A stretch of DNA of 64,000 nt from the NCBI GenBank assembly GCA_025716855.1, contig JAIXMQ010000015.1:310001-374000 (forward strand). Direction: 5' to 3'. The stretch comes from Pilaira anomala (taxonomy: Eukaryota; Mucoromycota; Mucoromycetes; Mucorales; Mucoraceae). The notes beneath the pieces are model-generated. The model saw only the letters and a program-made list of their open reading frames with translations, was not told the origin of the DNA and ran no database searches. The position numbers and the translations under genes are program-made. Below, one piece after another: positions 38,416-48,066 of the stretch (positions are counted from its first letter, which is position 1; every line of letters begins with the position of its first letter).

Positions 38416-39546
38416 ATGAGTCAAGATTCTATACAAGCGATATTTATTAAACAAACCGAGACAAAAAATGATGGTAAATCCTATACAGCGTATCGTATAG
38501 ATATTCAAGCAGCAGTTCGACAGTGGCATATCTGGAAACGGTATTCAGATTTTGTTAAGCTTCATCAACAGTTGATAGGATCATTTCCAGGTATTTCTAT
38601 ACCAGCTCAACTTCCACAAAAAAGAATTTTTCCACCTACATTTTCTGCACCTGAACGGGTTGAAGATCGTAGACAGGGACTAGAAGACTATTTACGTACA
38701 ATCCAAAGTTGTCGTGATGATCGTTGGCGTAAGACAGACATTTGGGTTGACTTTCTTGCGTTACCAGCTACCCAAGAAAAGAAAAAGGAATTGTTCTCTT
38801 TAGGATCTTGGTTGGATGAGTACGATGATTTACTCTCTTTATCAAGAGAAATTCGGTCATTAATTAGTAGTCGTAATGCCCATCAAAGTCAACATGAAGT
38901 ATCGGATGCATTAAGATGTGATGTAAAAGCTAAAAAGGATTTAATGTCTCTAACGGCTAGATTAAGTATTTTAGAAGCGAGTTTAAGTGCACAAAAAGAG
39001 GATAATCATCTTGTGGATGGTGAAGAAAGAAGACGAGAAGATAAATTAAGTAGTTTAAAATCAGAAAGGGATGTACTGATTCAACTGGTGAATGTCACAA
39101 GACAAGATTTAACAAATAAGAAACCATCATCTCCACCAAAGAAGCAAACGGCTGCATCATCTGCTGCTTTATTATTAGGTGAAAGACGTACTGATTATGG
39201 TGATATTGGTTTTGATCAACATGTTAGAAGAGTAAAAACTGTCACTTCTTCTGCTCCAAGGCAAGGTCGTGCATTTGGTAATGCACTTAAACAATTACAA
39301 GAAACAGAAGCAACAAAAGGTTTAGATAACAAGGAATTATTATCTTATCAAACTCAAGTCATGAAAGATCAAGATTTACATGTAGAACAATTCAGTCAAT
39401 TATTATCTCGTCAAAAAGAAATTGGTTTAGCTATTAACTATGAATTAGAAAATCAAATTGATGTATTAGAAAGTCTTGATATTCAAGTAGATAATACTTC
39501 AACAAAACTAGCTTTTGCAAACAAAAAGTTATCAAAAATTAAATAA
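38416..39546 (+). CDS. VAM7: PX-SNARE protein Vam7 (vacuolar Qc-SNARE)
   Basis: Single exon, 376 residues. The N-terminal PX domain (about 5-120) shows the RRY-type lipid-binding region as WKRYSDFVKLH, then the PxxP loop (PAQLPQKRIFPP) and RRQGLEDYLRTI. A central coiled coil and charged linker follow. The C-terminal ~65 residues form a Qc-SNARE motif (QVMKDQDLHVEQFSQLL, with the zero-layer Gln in ELENQIDVLESLD) and no membrane anchor. Family knowledge: Vam7 is recruited to vacuoles by PI3P and HOPS and completes the fusion SNARE bundle. The missing transmembrane anchor fits Vam7. Confidence 0.92.
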   Translation: MSQDSIQAIFIKQTETKNDGKSYTAYRIDIQAAVRQWHIWKRYSDFVKLHQQLIGSFPGISIPAQLPQKRIFPPTFSAPERVEDRRQGLEDYLRTIQSCRDDRWRKTDIWVDFLALPATQEKKKELFSLGSWLDEYDDLLSLSREIRSLISSRNAHQSQHEVSDALRCDVKAKKDLMSLTARLSILEASLSAQKEDNHLVDGEERRREDKLSSLKSERDVLIQLVNVTRQDLTNKKPSSPPKKQTAASSAALLLGERRTDYGDIGFDQHVRRVKTVTSSAPRQGRAFGNALKQLQETEATKGLDNKELLSYQTQVMKDQDLHVEQFSQLLSRQKEIGLAINYELENQIDVLESLDIQVDNTSTKLAFANKKLSKIK

Positions 39547-39641
39547 GTGACTGGTTTTTATGTCCAAATAATAATAATAAAAAAAAAAAAATATTTCTTC
39601 TTCTTCTTCTCTCTTTACTTTTTAACTTTTTCATTCTAGTC

Positions 39642-41243
39642 ATGTCTGATCCTATTACACCTGGTGTAAAGAAAACCACAAGACGTTTTGCGCCAGTTAA
39701 AAGAGGGGCTAGTAAAAGTGCTGCTGGTATAAAACGTGAAGAAGCTGCTGCTGCTGCCGCTGCCGCTGCTGCTACTGGCTCTACTTCCTCTAATACTGAC
39801 TCCACCACACAAGTAACAGACGATTCAGCTAAATCAACCTCAGAAGGAGCTACTGGTGAACATGTTAAATCTACACCTATTGGAACTATACGTCCTGAAT
39901 CAAGTGGTTCTGGTCGTTTACAAAGTGTGAATGAAGGACAAAAGACCAGAGGTGGTGCTGTCAAGGTAAAAAAAAAAAAGATGATAATATCAATAGAAAA
40001 CAATATATTAAAATCAAAACTATATAGATGAAATTTAAACCTACTATTCCTCATAAAAGAAATAAGAAGGAAGTGTAAGTTTAAACTGATTTTAATTTTT
40101 TTTTTTTTTTTTGTAATTGACACATTTTTTTTGTAATTGACACTTTTTTGTTTTGTTTTTTTTAGATCTTCTTCTGCTATTGATGAAGCACTCAACTCGA
40201 AGCCTGGTTTCAATAACGAAAGAGGAAGAGGACGTGGAAGAGGTGAAAGAGGAGGACGTGGTAGAGGACGTGGTAGAGGTAGAGGAAATGGATTAATTAT
40301 GGTAGATGAATCCACTGCATCTGGTATCTTTTCTTTAGGTCCCTCTGCGGTATCTAGAGGAAGACCTGGATTTGGTGGTGGTGGATTTGCATCATTTGGT
40401 GGAGACGTACCTTCTAGAGCAGAAGGAGAGAGTGAGAACTCGGATATGATTGAAAAATTCACAAATTCTATTGGAAAAGATACACCAGTGACATTTAGAC
40501 ATACTTCACGTCTTGAAGGTGATGTAGATCCAGTGACACTGTCACAACCTATTGGAAAAATTCCTTGGATGACAGTTAAATCTAAAAAGACACCAGTAGT
40601 AGTAGAAGAAACAAAAAAAGTAGATGTAAAAGTAGAATTAACAGATGATATGGAGACAGATAAACCTATCGAAGAAGTTTCAATTAAAGAAACAGTAATA
40701 GAAGAAGAAGAAGCAGAAGCGGAAGCAGAGGTGGAATTACCTAAAGTATTTATGGATAGTGATTCACCAGCTCAAAATATTTTTGCATTAGATGAAAAGG
40801 AACGTCTTGTTTGTGTAGCAGAAGAAGAGTTATTATATTTCCAACTTCCAACAGTTGTACCTAAATTTGAAAAACCAAAAGAGGATCAAGTGATGGATGA
40901 AGTAAAGGCAGAGACTGTAGAAGGAGAAAATGATTTACCTGCAGCAGCAAAGAAATCTACCTTGGAAGAAGCTATGGCTAATCTCGAGTTAGAAGATATG
41001 CCAAATGGTGAAATTGGAAAATTAATTATTTACAAGAGTGGAAAGATGAAGATGAAATTTGGAAACATTTTATTAGATGTTAGTCAAGGTATGCAATCTA
41101 GTTTCCTTGAAAATGTAATGGTAGTCGATCACGAAAGTGAAGAAACAAAAAAGGCCATTGAATTGGGTCATATTGTACAAAAGTTCGTTTGTGCTCCTAA
41201 TATGGATGCACTTTTAAAGGAAGATGAAGACGCGCTACTTTAA
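39642..41243 (+). CDS. RPC53: RNA polymerase III subunit C53 (RPC4/POLR3D)
   Basis: Exons 39642-39965, 40026-40072 and 40166-41243; 482 residues. The N-terminus is disordered with an Ala run. The KFKPTIPHKRNKKE basic motif and a (GRG)n RGG-like stretch follow (about residues 139-160). The acidic middle leads to the conserved C-terminal dimerisation part (IGKLIIYKSGKMKMKFGNI, QSSFLENVMVVD). Family knowledge: C53 pairs with C37 on the Pol III lobe and acts in termination and reinitiation. Intron 2 contains a short tandem duplication of TTTGTAATTGACAC (about 40109-40143). VAM7 ends 95 bases upstream. Confidence 0.92.
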
Positions 41244-41260
41244 AATAAATAATATTAAAA

Positions 41261-41288
41261 AACTTCTCTCTCTCTCTCTCTCTCTCTA
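41261..41288. repeat. (CT)n run in the RPC53-GPI12 spacer
   Basis: About 28 bases of CT dinucleotides in the 69-base spacer between the RPC53 stop and the GPI12 start. With so little space it must lie in a 3' UTR, a 5' UTR or a compact promoter. Confidence 0.8.
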
Positions 41289-41312
41289 TTTTTTCTTACT
41301 GTTACTTTCACC

Positions 41313-42289
41313 ATGTGGACAGTTATATTAAGTTCAACTTGTATTCTGTCTCTATTGGCATATGCTTACTTTAGTATTGCTCAATTCCAAGCCATTTTAC
41401 CTTTTAAAACAAATAATATTCTTATCCTAACTGCTCATCCTGACGATGAATGTATGTTTTTTGGTCCCACTATAACTGGCCTTCGTTCTTTAACCAAAAG
41501 TCGTTTACACGTGTTATGTTTATCCACTGGTAATGCCGAAGGTCTAGGCTCTATTCGTAAAAAGGAATTAGTTAAAAGCTGTCAAACCATGGCTATTCAA
41601 GCTTCTAATGTCAAATCGATCGAAAATCCGTAAGATGACCTCCCATTTTTTTTTTTTTACTAGAAAAAAAGAAACCGTACTTAGATCGTTACTTTTATTA
41701 GTGGTTTGCAGGACGGTATGAAAAATGAGTGGGACATCGAATTGATTTCGCAAACCATTAAAGAATATGTTGTGAAACAAAAGATTGATACAGTAAGTTA
41801 AAAATAACGTTATTATTTTATTTTTATTTTTTTTTAAAAAAAAAGGAGTATATTATAGATTATTACATTTGATAATCATGGTGTCTCAGGTCATGCAAAT
41901 CATATTTCTACTTATTATGGTGCCAAGTAAGTATTTTCTTTGAGCGTAAAAGAAAACAACAAACATGAGGGAATATATATATGATCTAATAATGATTCAT
42001 CAAAAGACACTATAGTGATGTGAACCCAAATATCAAATTATATCGACTTGTATCAATTCCGTTAGTGCGTAAATATATTGGTATCATGGACTTATTATTG
42101 CCCATAAAAAGTACAGACAAAATTACGTTTGTTTCTTCGCCACTTGCTTATTTGACTGCCCATAAAGCAATGCGTCAGCATAAAAGTCAATTAGTTTGGT
42201 TTCGATGGTTATACGTCACATTTTCGCGATACATGTTTATCAACGACTTAGTATTGGATAGTAATTCAAACGGATTACAAACAAAATAA
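41313..42289 (+). CDS. GPI12: GlcNAc-PI de-N-acetylase (PIG-L/Gpi12)
   Basis: Exons 41313-41629, 41702-41792, 41859-41926 and 42007-42289; 252 residues. An N-terminal hydrophobic segment (about 3-25) acts as ER signal-anchor. The zinc and catalytic motif is LTAHPDDECMFF; LSTGNAEGLG and the second metal motif TFDNHGVSGHANH follow. Family knowledge: removes acetate from GlcNAc-phosphatidylinositol, step two of GPI-anchor synthesis on the cytosolic ER face. All catalytic motifs are intact. The tail is short and hydrophilic. Intron 3 uses an AAAG acceptor, placed by phase. Confidence 0.95.
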
Positions 42290-42453
42290 AAATTTTCAGT
42301 AGCCTTTTTAAAAAAAATAAAAAAAAAAGTCTATTTATTTTCTTCCTCTCTTCTCTTCTTTTCAGAACAAACAACCTTTTTTTTTTTATTTTATTTTACT
42401 TTTTTTTTTTTTTAAACACATATAATAATATTCCGACTAATACAAAAATAATA

Positions 42454-43610
42454 ATGAACACCACAGAAGATAAGAGTAATATTACACAATATCTTGAATA
42501 AAGAAAGAAAGTATGCTTATTCTTTTTTTTTCTTTTGTTTTTACAGGCGAAAAAAAGTACCAGGACTATAAAAAAAGAATACGAGAAATTGAAGAAGTGT
42601 GTTTTTTTTTTTTTTTTTTTTTTTTTTTTATCTCCATAACAACCTTTTTTACTGACAACAACTTATGTAGGAAAACGAAAGCATTAGTTCTCAGTTGGCT
42701 AAAGCACGTCATCATATTAAACGTCTTCGAGTAGAAAGAATGTAAATATGTCAAAATACTTTTTTTTATTATTATTCTATTCGTTCACGTCAACTCACCT
42801 TTTCTTTCTATTTTTTTTTTTCTCAGTGTCTTATTAGAAGAAATTGACGATTTAAGACAAGGTCGTTCATCTCGTATTAAAAAGTCTAATGGTGCTGAAA
42901 GTGATTCAGAAATGTCTATTTCAGAATCGGTTATTGTAATTATATACACAAGTTTACTATTTTTTTTTTTTATAAAAAAAACACTAGTTTTAATCTATTT
43001 TATATATAGTCTGATGTGAAAGGAGTAAGAAAGAATGCTGCAGCAACCCCCAGAAAGAAGAGAGATCCTAACGCACCTAAAGGCCCTGGTAACGTCTTCT
43101 TTCTCTATTGTCGTATGGAACGTGATAATATTAAGGACGAAGTTCCTAACGAGAGTTTGGGCGAAGTAACTCGATTGCTTGGTCAAAAATGGAAGGCTTT
43201 GCCTAAAGAAGAAAAGCAGGTTAGTTTGTTTGAAATAATTCGTAGGAGCTAAATAAACAAAAGCTAACGCGCAGACTTTTCATGTATAGAAATATTATGA
43301 CATTTATAAAAAAGAGCAAGAAGAATATGAATCTGCCATGAAGAGCTATACAGCTGCTGGTGGTGGATTAGAAGGAGCAGCAGCAGTCGAGGCAGCAAAT
43401 AAAGTTAAACAAGAAGGTAAATTAGACGAGTCTGACGAAGAAGAAATCGACATGCTTCAAGATGACGACGATGAAGATATTGAAGATTTGGACGAAGAAA
43501 TCGAACAAGAGATTGAAGCAAATAAGAACCATCTCCATTCTATTGTATCACCACCTTCATCAATAGTCACTGATCCAATTCCTGAAACTCATGAGCATGT
43601 ACACATTTAG
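42454..43610 (+). CDS. HMG-box chromatin protein with TFPT/Nhp10-like coiled coil (INO80-type subunit)
   Basis: Exons 42454-42475, 42547-42596, 42671-42741, 42827-42929, 43010-43219 and 43290-43610; 258 residues. A short coiled coil (KKRIREIEEENESISSQL, then HIKRLRVERMVLLEEI) is followed by a basic linker and an HMG box at about 93-165 (RDPNAPKGPGNVFFLYCR, LLGQKWKALPKEEK). The C-terminus is very acidic. Family knowledge: yeast Nhp10 (HMG box) and animal TFPT (similar coiled coil) are INO80 remodeler subunits; the combination suggests an INO80 role (inference). The first exon encodes only seven residues, and introns 2 and 4 have atypical donors (GTGTGT, GTTATT). An HMGB-type protein is the alternative. 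Confidence 0.75.
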
Positions 43611-43660
43611 AGATTAAAAAAAAAAGAAAAATTTTTATTATCATTCTTTAACAAGTCTTT

Positions 43661-44437
43661 TTAATTGATTGGCTTAATCTATTATAAAAAAAAAAGATCA
43701 TTTTAAATATAATTGTATGTACGTTAATAAAGTTTTCTGTTACCTTGAAATGCAGTGAAATTAAAGAAAACACAAATGCTTTTAAATCTTGAACAAGATA
43801 ATAGAATGCACGTAAACCCTCAGGGTCTTTGCTTTCTTGTACTTCAACAAGTGAACTCAACTTGGAGGTCTAGTTTATGTCATATTAGTTTATAACTTCA
43901 ATAGCAAAGAATATTTGCGCTTACCTCGAAAGAAATGTGTTCATTACCAAGTCGAATTTCAATTTCTTGGCTACCAACAACATTCTTTGTAGGCCATTGA
44001 CTATCATCTTCCCTATAAATCATAGTTACCACGATTTAGTTACATCTCCTTACATAACTTGTCTCTCATTCAAACTTACTTCATAACCTCACTGTCTGCA
44101 ATAATTCTCTTTAATTCCTCGATGACAGCTGAACTCACATACACTATTACGAACTCGTCTTAATATCTTTTTACAATTTATTTTTCGCTTTTTTTTTTTT
44201 TTTTTACTGTTCACTCACTTTCTTTTTTAATTAAACTATCGTTTCTGTAGTTGGAGTTGTTAGCATATCGGCAAAGACCATCTGATCTAAATTCAAATTC
44301 CAAAAATTCGTGACCATAACGTCCCTTGTGTCCAGAGCTATTATTGTCAAGTAAGGTTAACCAAGTTAACGCGTCATTAGAGAAAATGATTAAGGCACTT
44401 ACTAATAACGAACATAAAACTCTTCTTCACCTGCCAT
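43661..44437 (-). CDS. MAGO: Mago nashi, exon junction complex core
   Basis: Exons 44437-44403, 44337-44219, 44143-44080, 44012-43925, 43869-43744 and 43678-43661; 149 residues. The sequence follows the family throughout: [63 protein letters not shown] and [19 protein letters not shown]. The last exon is 18 bases and gives IKPIN at the C-terminus. Family knowledge: the Mago-Y14 dimer locks eIF4A3 on spliced mRNA. Its presence fits an intron-rich genome and argues against a budding yeast. It is convergent with the HMG gene, 50 bases apart. Confidence 0.97.
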
Positions 44438-44564
44438 TTTATTTTATTTATTTATTTAAAAAGTATTACTAACAAAAAAAAAAAGAGAAAGAAAGAAAAA
44501 AAATAAATAAAAAACTAAAATATACACTTGAAAAAGATAAGCCAATCAAATGTCACAGGCCTTT

Positions 44565-45376
44565 TTATGTCGAAACAAGATGCTGAACAAGCTTATGTAA
44601 GTTCTGGAAGTTCATTACTTCATAATGACTACCTATAATAGTCTCATCCAATGTAACATTAGCATGCATAGATTTTAAATGCTGAAACATCACATTAGCT
44701 TGTTCCTTATTAATCAATTCATCTTGATTGCTTTGTGCAATAATGATTGGTTTGTCTTGCAATAGATTTGATGATTTACTTATAGGAGAAGCGCGATAAT
44801 AAGTAGAAGCATCAGGTCCAAATGCTTGAGCGATGAAATCAAGGTACGTGGGAAACTCCTTGAGAAGTAATGGTATATCATAAATACCAGATACACCAAT
44901 TGTTCCTTTAATATATTGGTGATAAGGTAATTCAGTATCTAATAAAAGCATTAAAGCAATGTGTGCACCTGCAGAATGACCAACTAGATAGATTTTATCT
45001 TTGTTATACTTTCCAGCTGAATGTTCATATAAGTATTTAATTCCTTCTCCAACATCGATAATATGATCAGGATGTTGAATAGGGTTATCACCCTTCAAGC
45101 TCAGTCTATTACGTATAGATTTATCTTTTGTAAGTCTAAAGGCATTATCTCTCTCTCTGTAAGCCTGATTTACCTATAGTTGATAGAAGCGGTAGAAATA
45201 CCTTGTTTTCTAAATTCAAGACAAAGGTCTTTGTAATCTAACTTGTCTTCTGTTCGCCATGCTCCACCATGAACAAACACAATGAGTGCACACGTATTAT
45301 TTGATTCTGGTACTAAATATAAATCAACTGAGCGTTGGTTTTCGTTTTCAATAGGACCGAAACAGACTGTTTCCAT
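44565..45376 (-). CDS. Alpha/beta hydrolase, kynurenine formamidase-like (Bna7 type)
   Basis: Exons 45376-45174 and 45135-44565; 257 residues. Motifs: oxyanion HGGAW; nucleophile elbow GHSAGAH; an acidic residue in SNQDELI; and the catalytic His in GSHYEVM. This is the usual triad order of the fold. Length is close to yeast Bna7 (arylformamidase of the kynurenine/NAD pathway), but other small esterases share these motifs, so the substrate is tentative. An in-frame ATG at 45442 would add 22 hydrophobic residues and would directly abut the Pop3 stop codon. I prefer 45376 because the upstream part looks like AT-rich leader. Confidence 0.75.
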
Positions 45377-45442
45377 AATAACAATAACAAGAACAAAAAG
45401 GTTAAAATAAATAAATAAAAAAAGATGAAGATAATCGGTCAT

Positions 45443-46300
45443 TTAATTTTTTGCTTTTTTATTACTGACATCTTGAGATGTATCATCCATTTTACGTTTC
45501 AATGTATTTTTATCTTCTTTAATAGGTGCAACAGTCTTTAGTATTTTGACATTATCATTTCTGAATTGAGCTGGTTGAGAAAGTGCATTATTTAACCAAG
45601 GTGCTTCTACTAATGGTATATCTCTTGCATTTAAACGAAGTGACTCCTCTTTATTCTCCATTAACTTAAAAATTCAACTTGTCAATATACCAGAAATAAG
45701 TTTATTTTAACTCTTATACATACCTCAATCAAAACAACGCTTGCTCTGTTCATAGCTAATGCTTTACCGATTTTACATTCAGAGTCGTTTGGCATAAGCA
45801 CAAGTTTGATTTTAGCTAAGGCTGCCATATAAAGTAAATGTTGACATAATTGCAACGGTTTGATTTCACGTTTACAGATATATATAACAGGTGTTGTGTT
45901 CTTTTTTGAGCTATCAGGGTTTTGAATATGATGTTCCAAATATCGAGTTACTTGATTGATACCAATGAAGATACGTTGATGAATATCTGGTTCAACGAGG
46001 GTTGTAGTTGTATCTTTTTTCTTTTTTAACGCACGGCATTGGGTTCTATATTCACCTATTGGGGACAGGGTCCTTTTTATTTATAAAAAATGAGTAATAG
46101 AATAGGTTTATATACGTTATGTCTTTTATTGTTTACTTTAACAACTCGGTCAAGGCAGTCTGCCCTAACTCTGTACTGATTGAAGGCCATTTTAAAATAA
46201 AAGGTGAATCAAGTACACTTTTATAAATTGTCTTATGCTTTTCGGTTGCTGTCACATTACGAACATTCTTTTCGGCAACAAAGGTTTTTACTGCAGACAT
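45443..46300 (-). CDS. POP3: RNase P/MRP protein Pop3 (Rpp38-like, L7Ae fold)
   Basis: Exons 46300-46137, 46045-45724 and 45664-45443; 235 residues. The middle shows the L7Ae-type pattern IFIGINQVTRYLE, PVIYICKREIKPLQLCQHL and KIKLVLMPND. The C-terminus is Lys-rich with a probable nuclear signal (LKRKMDD, NKKAKN). Family knowledge: Pop3/Rpp38 binds the P3 or kink-turn-like element of RNase P and MRP RNA and acts in pre-tRNA and pre-rRNA processing. Exon 2 uses the second of two close AG acceptors, because the first would give an immediate stop. The hydrolase gene follows on the same strand with almost no spacer. Confidence 0.8.
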
Positions 46301-47402
46301 GGTGAAGGGATTCAAGTATAAGAAACAACTTTTTTTTTTCGTTTTCTTTTTTTGCTCAAAAAAATTGTCTGTGACTGTTGGCAAGTATATAACAGATTTC
46401 CTTACAAACGCCAAATACTTCCCTTCAGAACTTTAATGAAAAGGTTGGCTACAATGACTATGTCTTCTCTATATTACCGTAACATAGATCCAATGAAAAG
46501 CTTCTAATATTATCTTAACATTTTTTGGAAAGAGATCTCACGAATATTTACAAGTTTAAAGCGTTATAGAAAAAGTTATTAATTTCAAGCAGTCAACATA
46601 GCACATACATACAGGAGCCATTACAATTGGCCAAGCCAGGTTATGCAGATGCAAATTTTGTCGTGGGTCTGTAGTTTTATAAAAGAGACCAAGACAGAAG
46701 CTGTTTACTATTTACAAAAGGAAAAACATTATATCGGCCCGTTGAACTATATGAAGAAGTTTGTTTAAGGTTGCTTCGGATTTAAACCAAGATTTATCGA
46801 AAAATTAAAAACGGCATTAACATTTTACTTCTTTATTTGACAAATATATTCTTGTACAAAATAAAATTATTTCCGAACGTATGTACATACATTTTCTATT
46901 ATGATCAGCAATACTATAACAGTTAACTTAAGAGTGCAACATTCACACAAAAATAAGGAATTATGCAGCTAAAATTTATGATTTATATCGTATTTGTAAA
47001 CGAATAAAAAAAAGCCGGTGATTCTCCCTTAGTTAACTAGCTGCATTATATACATATGTATGTATATCTCATCGTACGCAATACTATATACCCCTTACTT
47101 TTAAGAGAGTTATATAGGTCCAGAACGGAGCATTTCCCCGTTTCAAGTGACGCTAAGCAACGTTTGTGCATTAGAAAAACGGCGCAAGATGAACATTTTA
47201 CCTCAAATTATTGATTCGCATGTGACCCATCACCCCTTCTCACATCAGAAAATCATGCTAATATCGGCCTTCAGTAATAGCATATGTATGTATATTGCAG
47301 ATAATTAGACTGCTTTATCTTCTTTTTAGCAAAAGATATAAAAAAAGAATTGCTTTGTGATTTTTTTCCACTTCTTTACTTCTTAAAACATCGTATAAAA
47401 AA
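46301..47402. other. Intergenic region of 1.1 kb upstream of the secreted cysteine-rich gene
   Basis: From about 46430 the sequence lacks the long T/A homopolymers typical of the window and looks more balanced in composition. I find no coding exon. A TATA-like GATATAAAAAAAG at 47335-47347 sits about 60 bases before the next start codon and is the likely core promoter. A fragment near 46630-46790 gives short conceptual peptides on both frames that I could not tie to any family. Confidence 0.4.
47335..47347 (+). promoter_or_regulatory. TATA-like element of the secreted protein gene
   Basis: GATATAAAAAAAG ends 55 bases upstream of the ATG at 47403, a usual place for a TATA box with a short leader. 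TATA-driven promoters are common for inducible genes, which would suit a secreted protein (inference). Confidence 0.5.
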
Positions 47403-47684
47403 ATGAAGATTGCAGCTTTAACTACCTTTTTATTTGCTCTCTGTGTCGCAACCAATGGTCAACTTGCGAATAGGGAAAACTGTGTGGAAACCGATGAATA
47501 TGACTGCTCTAATATAGTTGATTCTCTTTCATCCGTTGCTGTCCCACTTACCTGCGATAGCTATTTTGCTTGCGAGCAGGGAAAAACCTATGAATGTGTT
47601 TGTGAAAATGGTATGTATTATGATAGCGAAGAAAATATGTGCAAGGTTCCAGCTAATGAAGAAGAGGTGTGCAAGTATAATTAA
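47403..47684 (+). CDS. Small secreted cysteine-rich protein with peritrophin-A/CBM14-like chitin-binding pattern
   Basis: Single exon, 93 residues. A clear signal peptide (MKIAALTTFLFALCVATNG) leaves a mature acidic protein of about 73 residues with eight Cys (27, 35, 51, 57, 65, 67, 80, 90). Six of them (35, 51, 57, 67, 80, 90) have spacings of 15, 5, 9, 12 and 9, inside the usual peritrophin-A (CBM14) pattern. The aromatic core is also there: CDSYFAC, then KTYECVC and NGMYYDSEENMC. Family knowledge: CBM14 binds chitin; the fungal effector Avr4 is a small secreted CBM14 protein with eight Cys that shields hyphae from chitinase. Chitin binding here is inference. There is no GPI signal or second domain. 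Confidence 0.75.
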   Translation: MKIAALTTFLFALCVATNGQLANRENCVETDEYDCSNIVDSLSSVAVPLTCDSYFACEQGKTYECVCENGMYYDSEENMCKVPANEEEVCKYN

Positions 47685-48066
47685 AACATAAATAAAGGAG
47701 AAAGAAGAGGATTTACCAAATAACTGGGTATATCTACATCGGTGTCTTTTTTTATTTATTACTTTTCAATATTCCTAAATAAAGTACAACACATTTGAAC
47801 CATTTTTCGTTTAAAGCCAAAATTTGTCTCTTTATAGTTATTTTATCCATGCTCTCTTACAGTAGCTCTTTATCGTTACCGTATGCATAAATGCTTATTA
47901 CATTTTTCATAAATAAAAAGGATATAAACCACATTAATTATATACAGCTAGTTACATGTGTCATCAGAATTAAAAAAAAAAAAACGGGGAATCATATTTT
48001 TATTTATATAACAAAATATTAATTTTCAAGGCATTTACAAAAGGTATTAAAAACAAGTAAACTAAA
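47685..48066. other. Convergent spacer, no gene seen
   Basis: About 380 bases of AT-rich DNA between the secreted protein gene and the deubiquitinase gene. It should contain both 3' UTRs. Nothing else recognised. Confidence 0.4.

Noticed and set aside
45377..45442. Signal-anchor N-terminus of the hydrolase (start at 45442)
   Set aside because: The 22 residues derive from a TTTATTTATTTT-type leader, and cytosolic formamidases of this size lack an anchor; kept only as an alternative.
46620..46800. Possible Ty1/copia-like fragment (a short PGYADANF peptide followed by a stop)
   Set aside because: Only about ten residues resemble a retroelement motif, the frame is broken at once and no flanking RT/RNase H, LTR or target duplication is visible.
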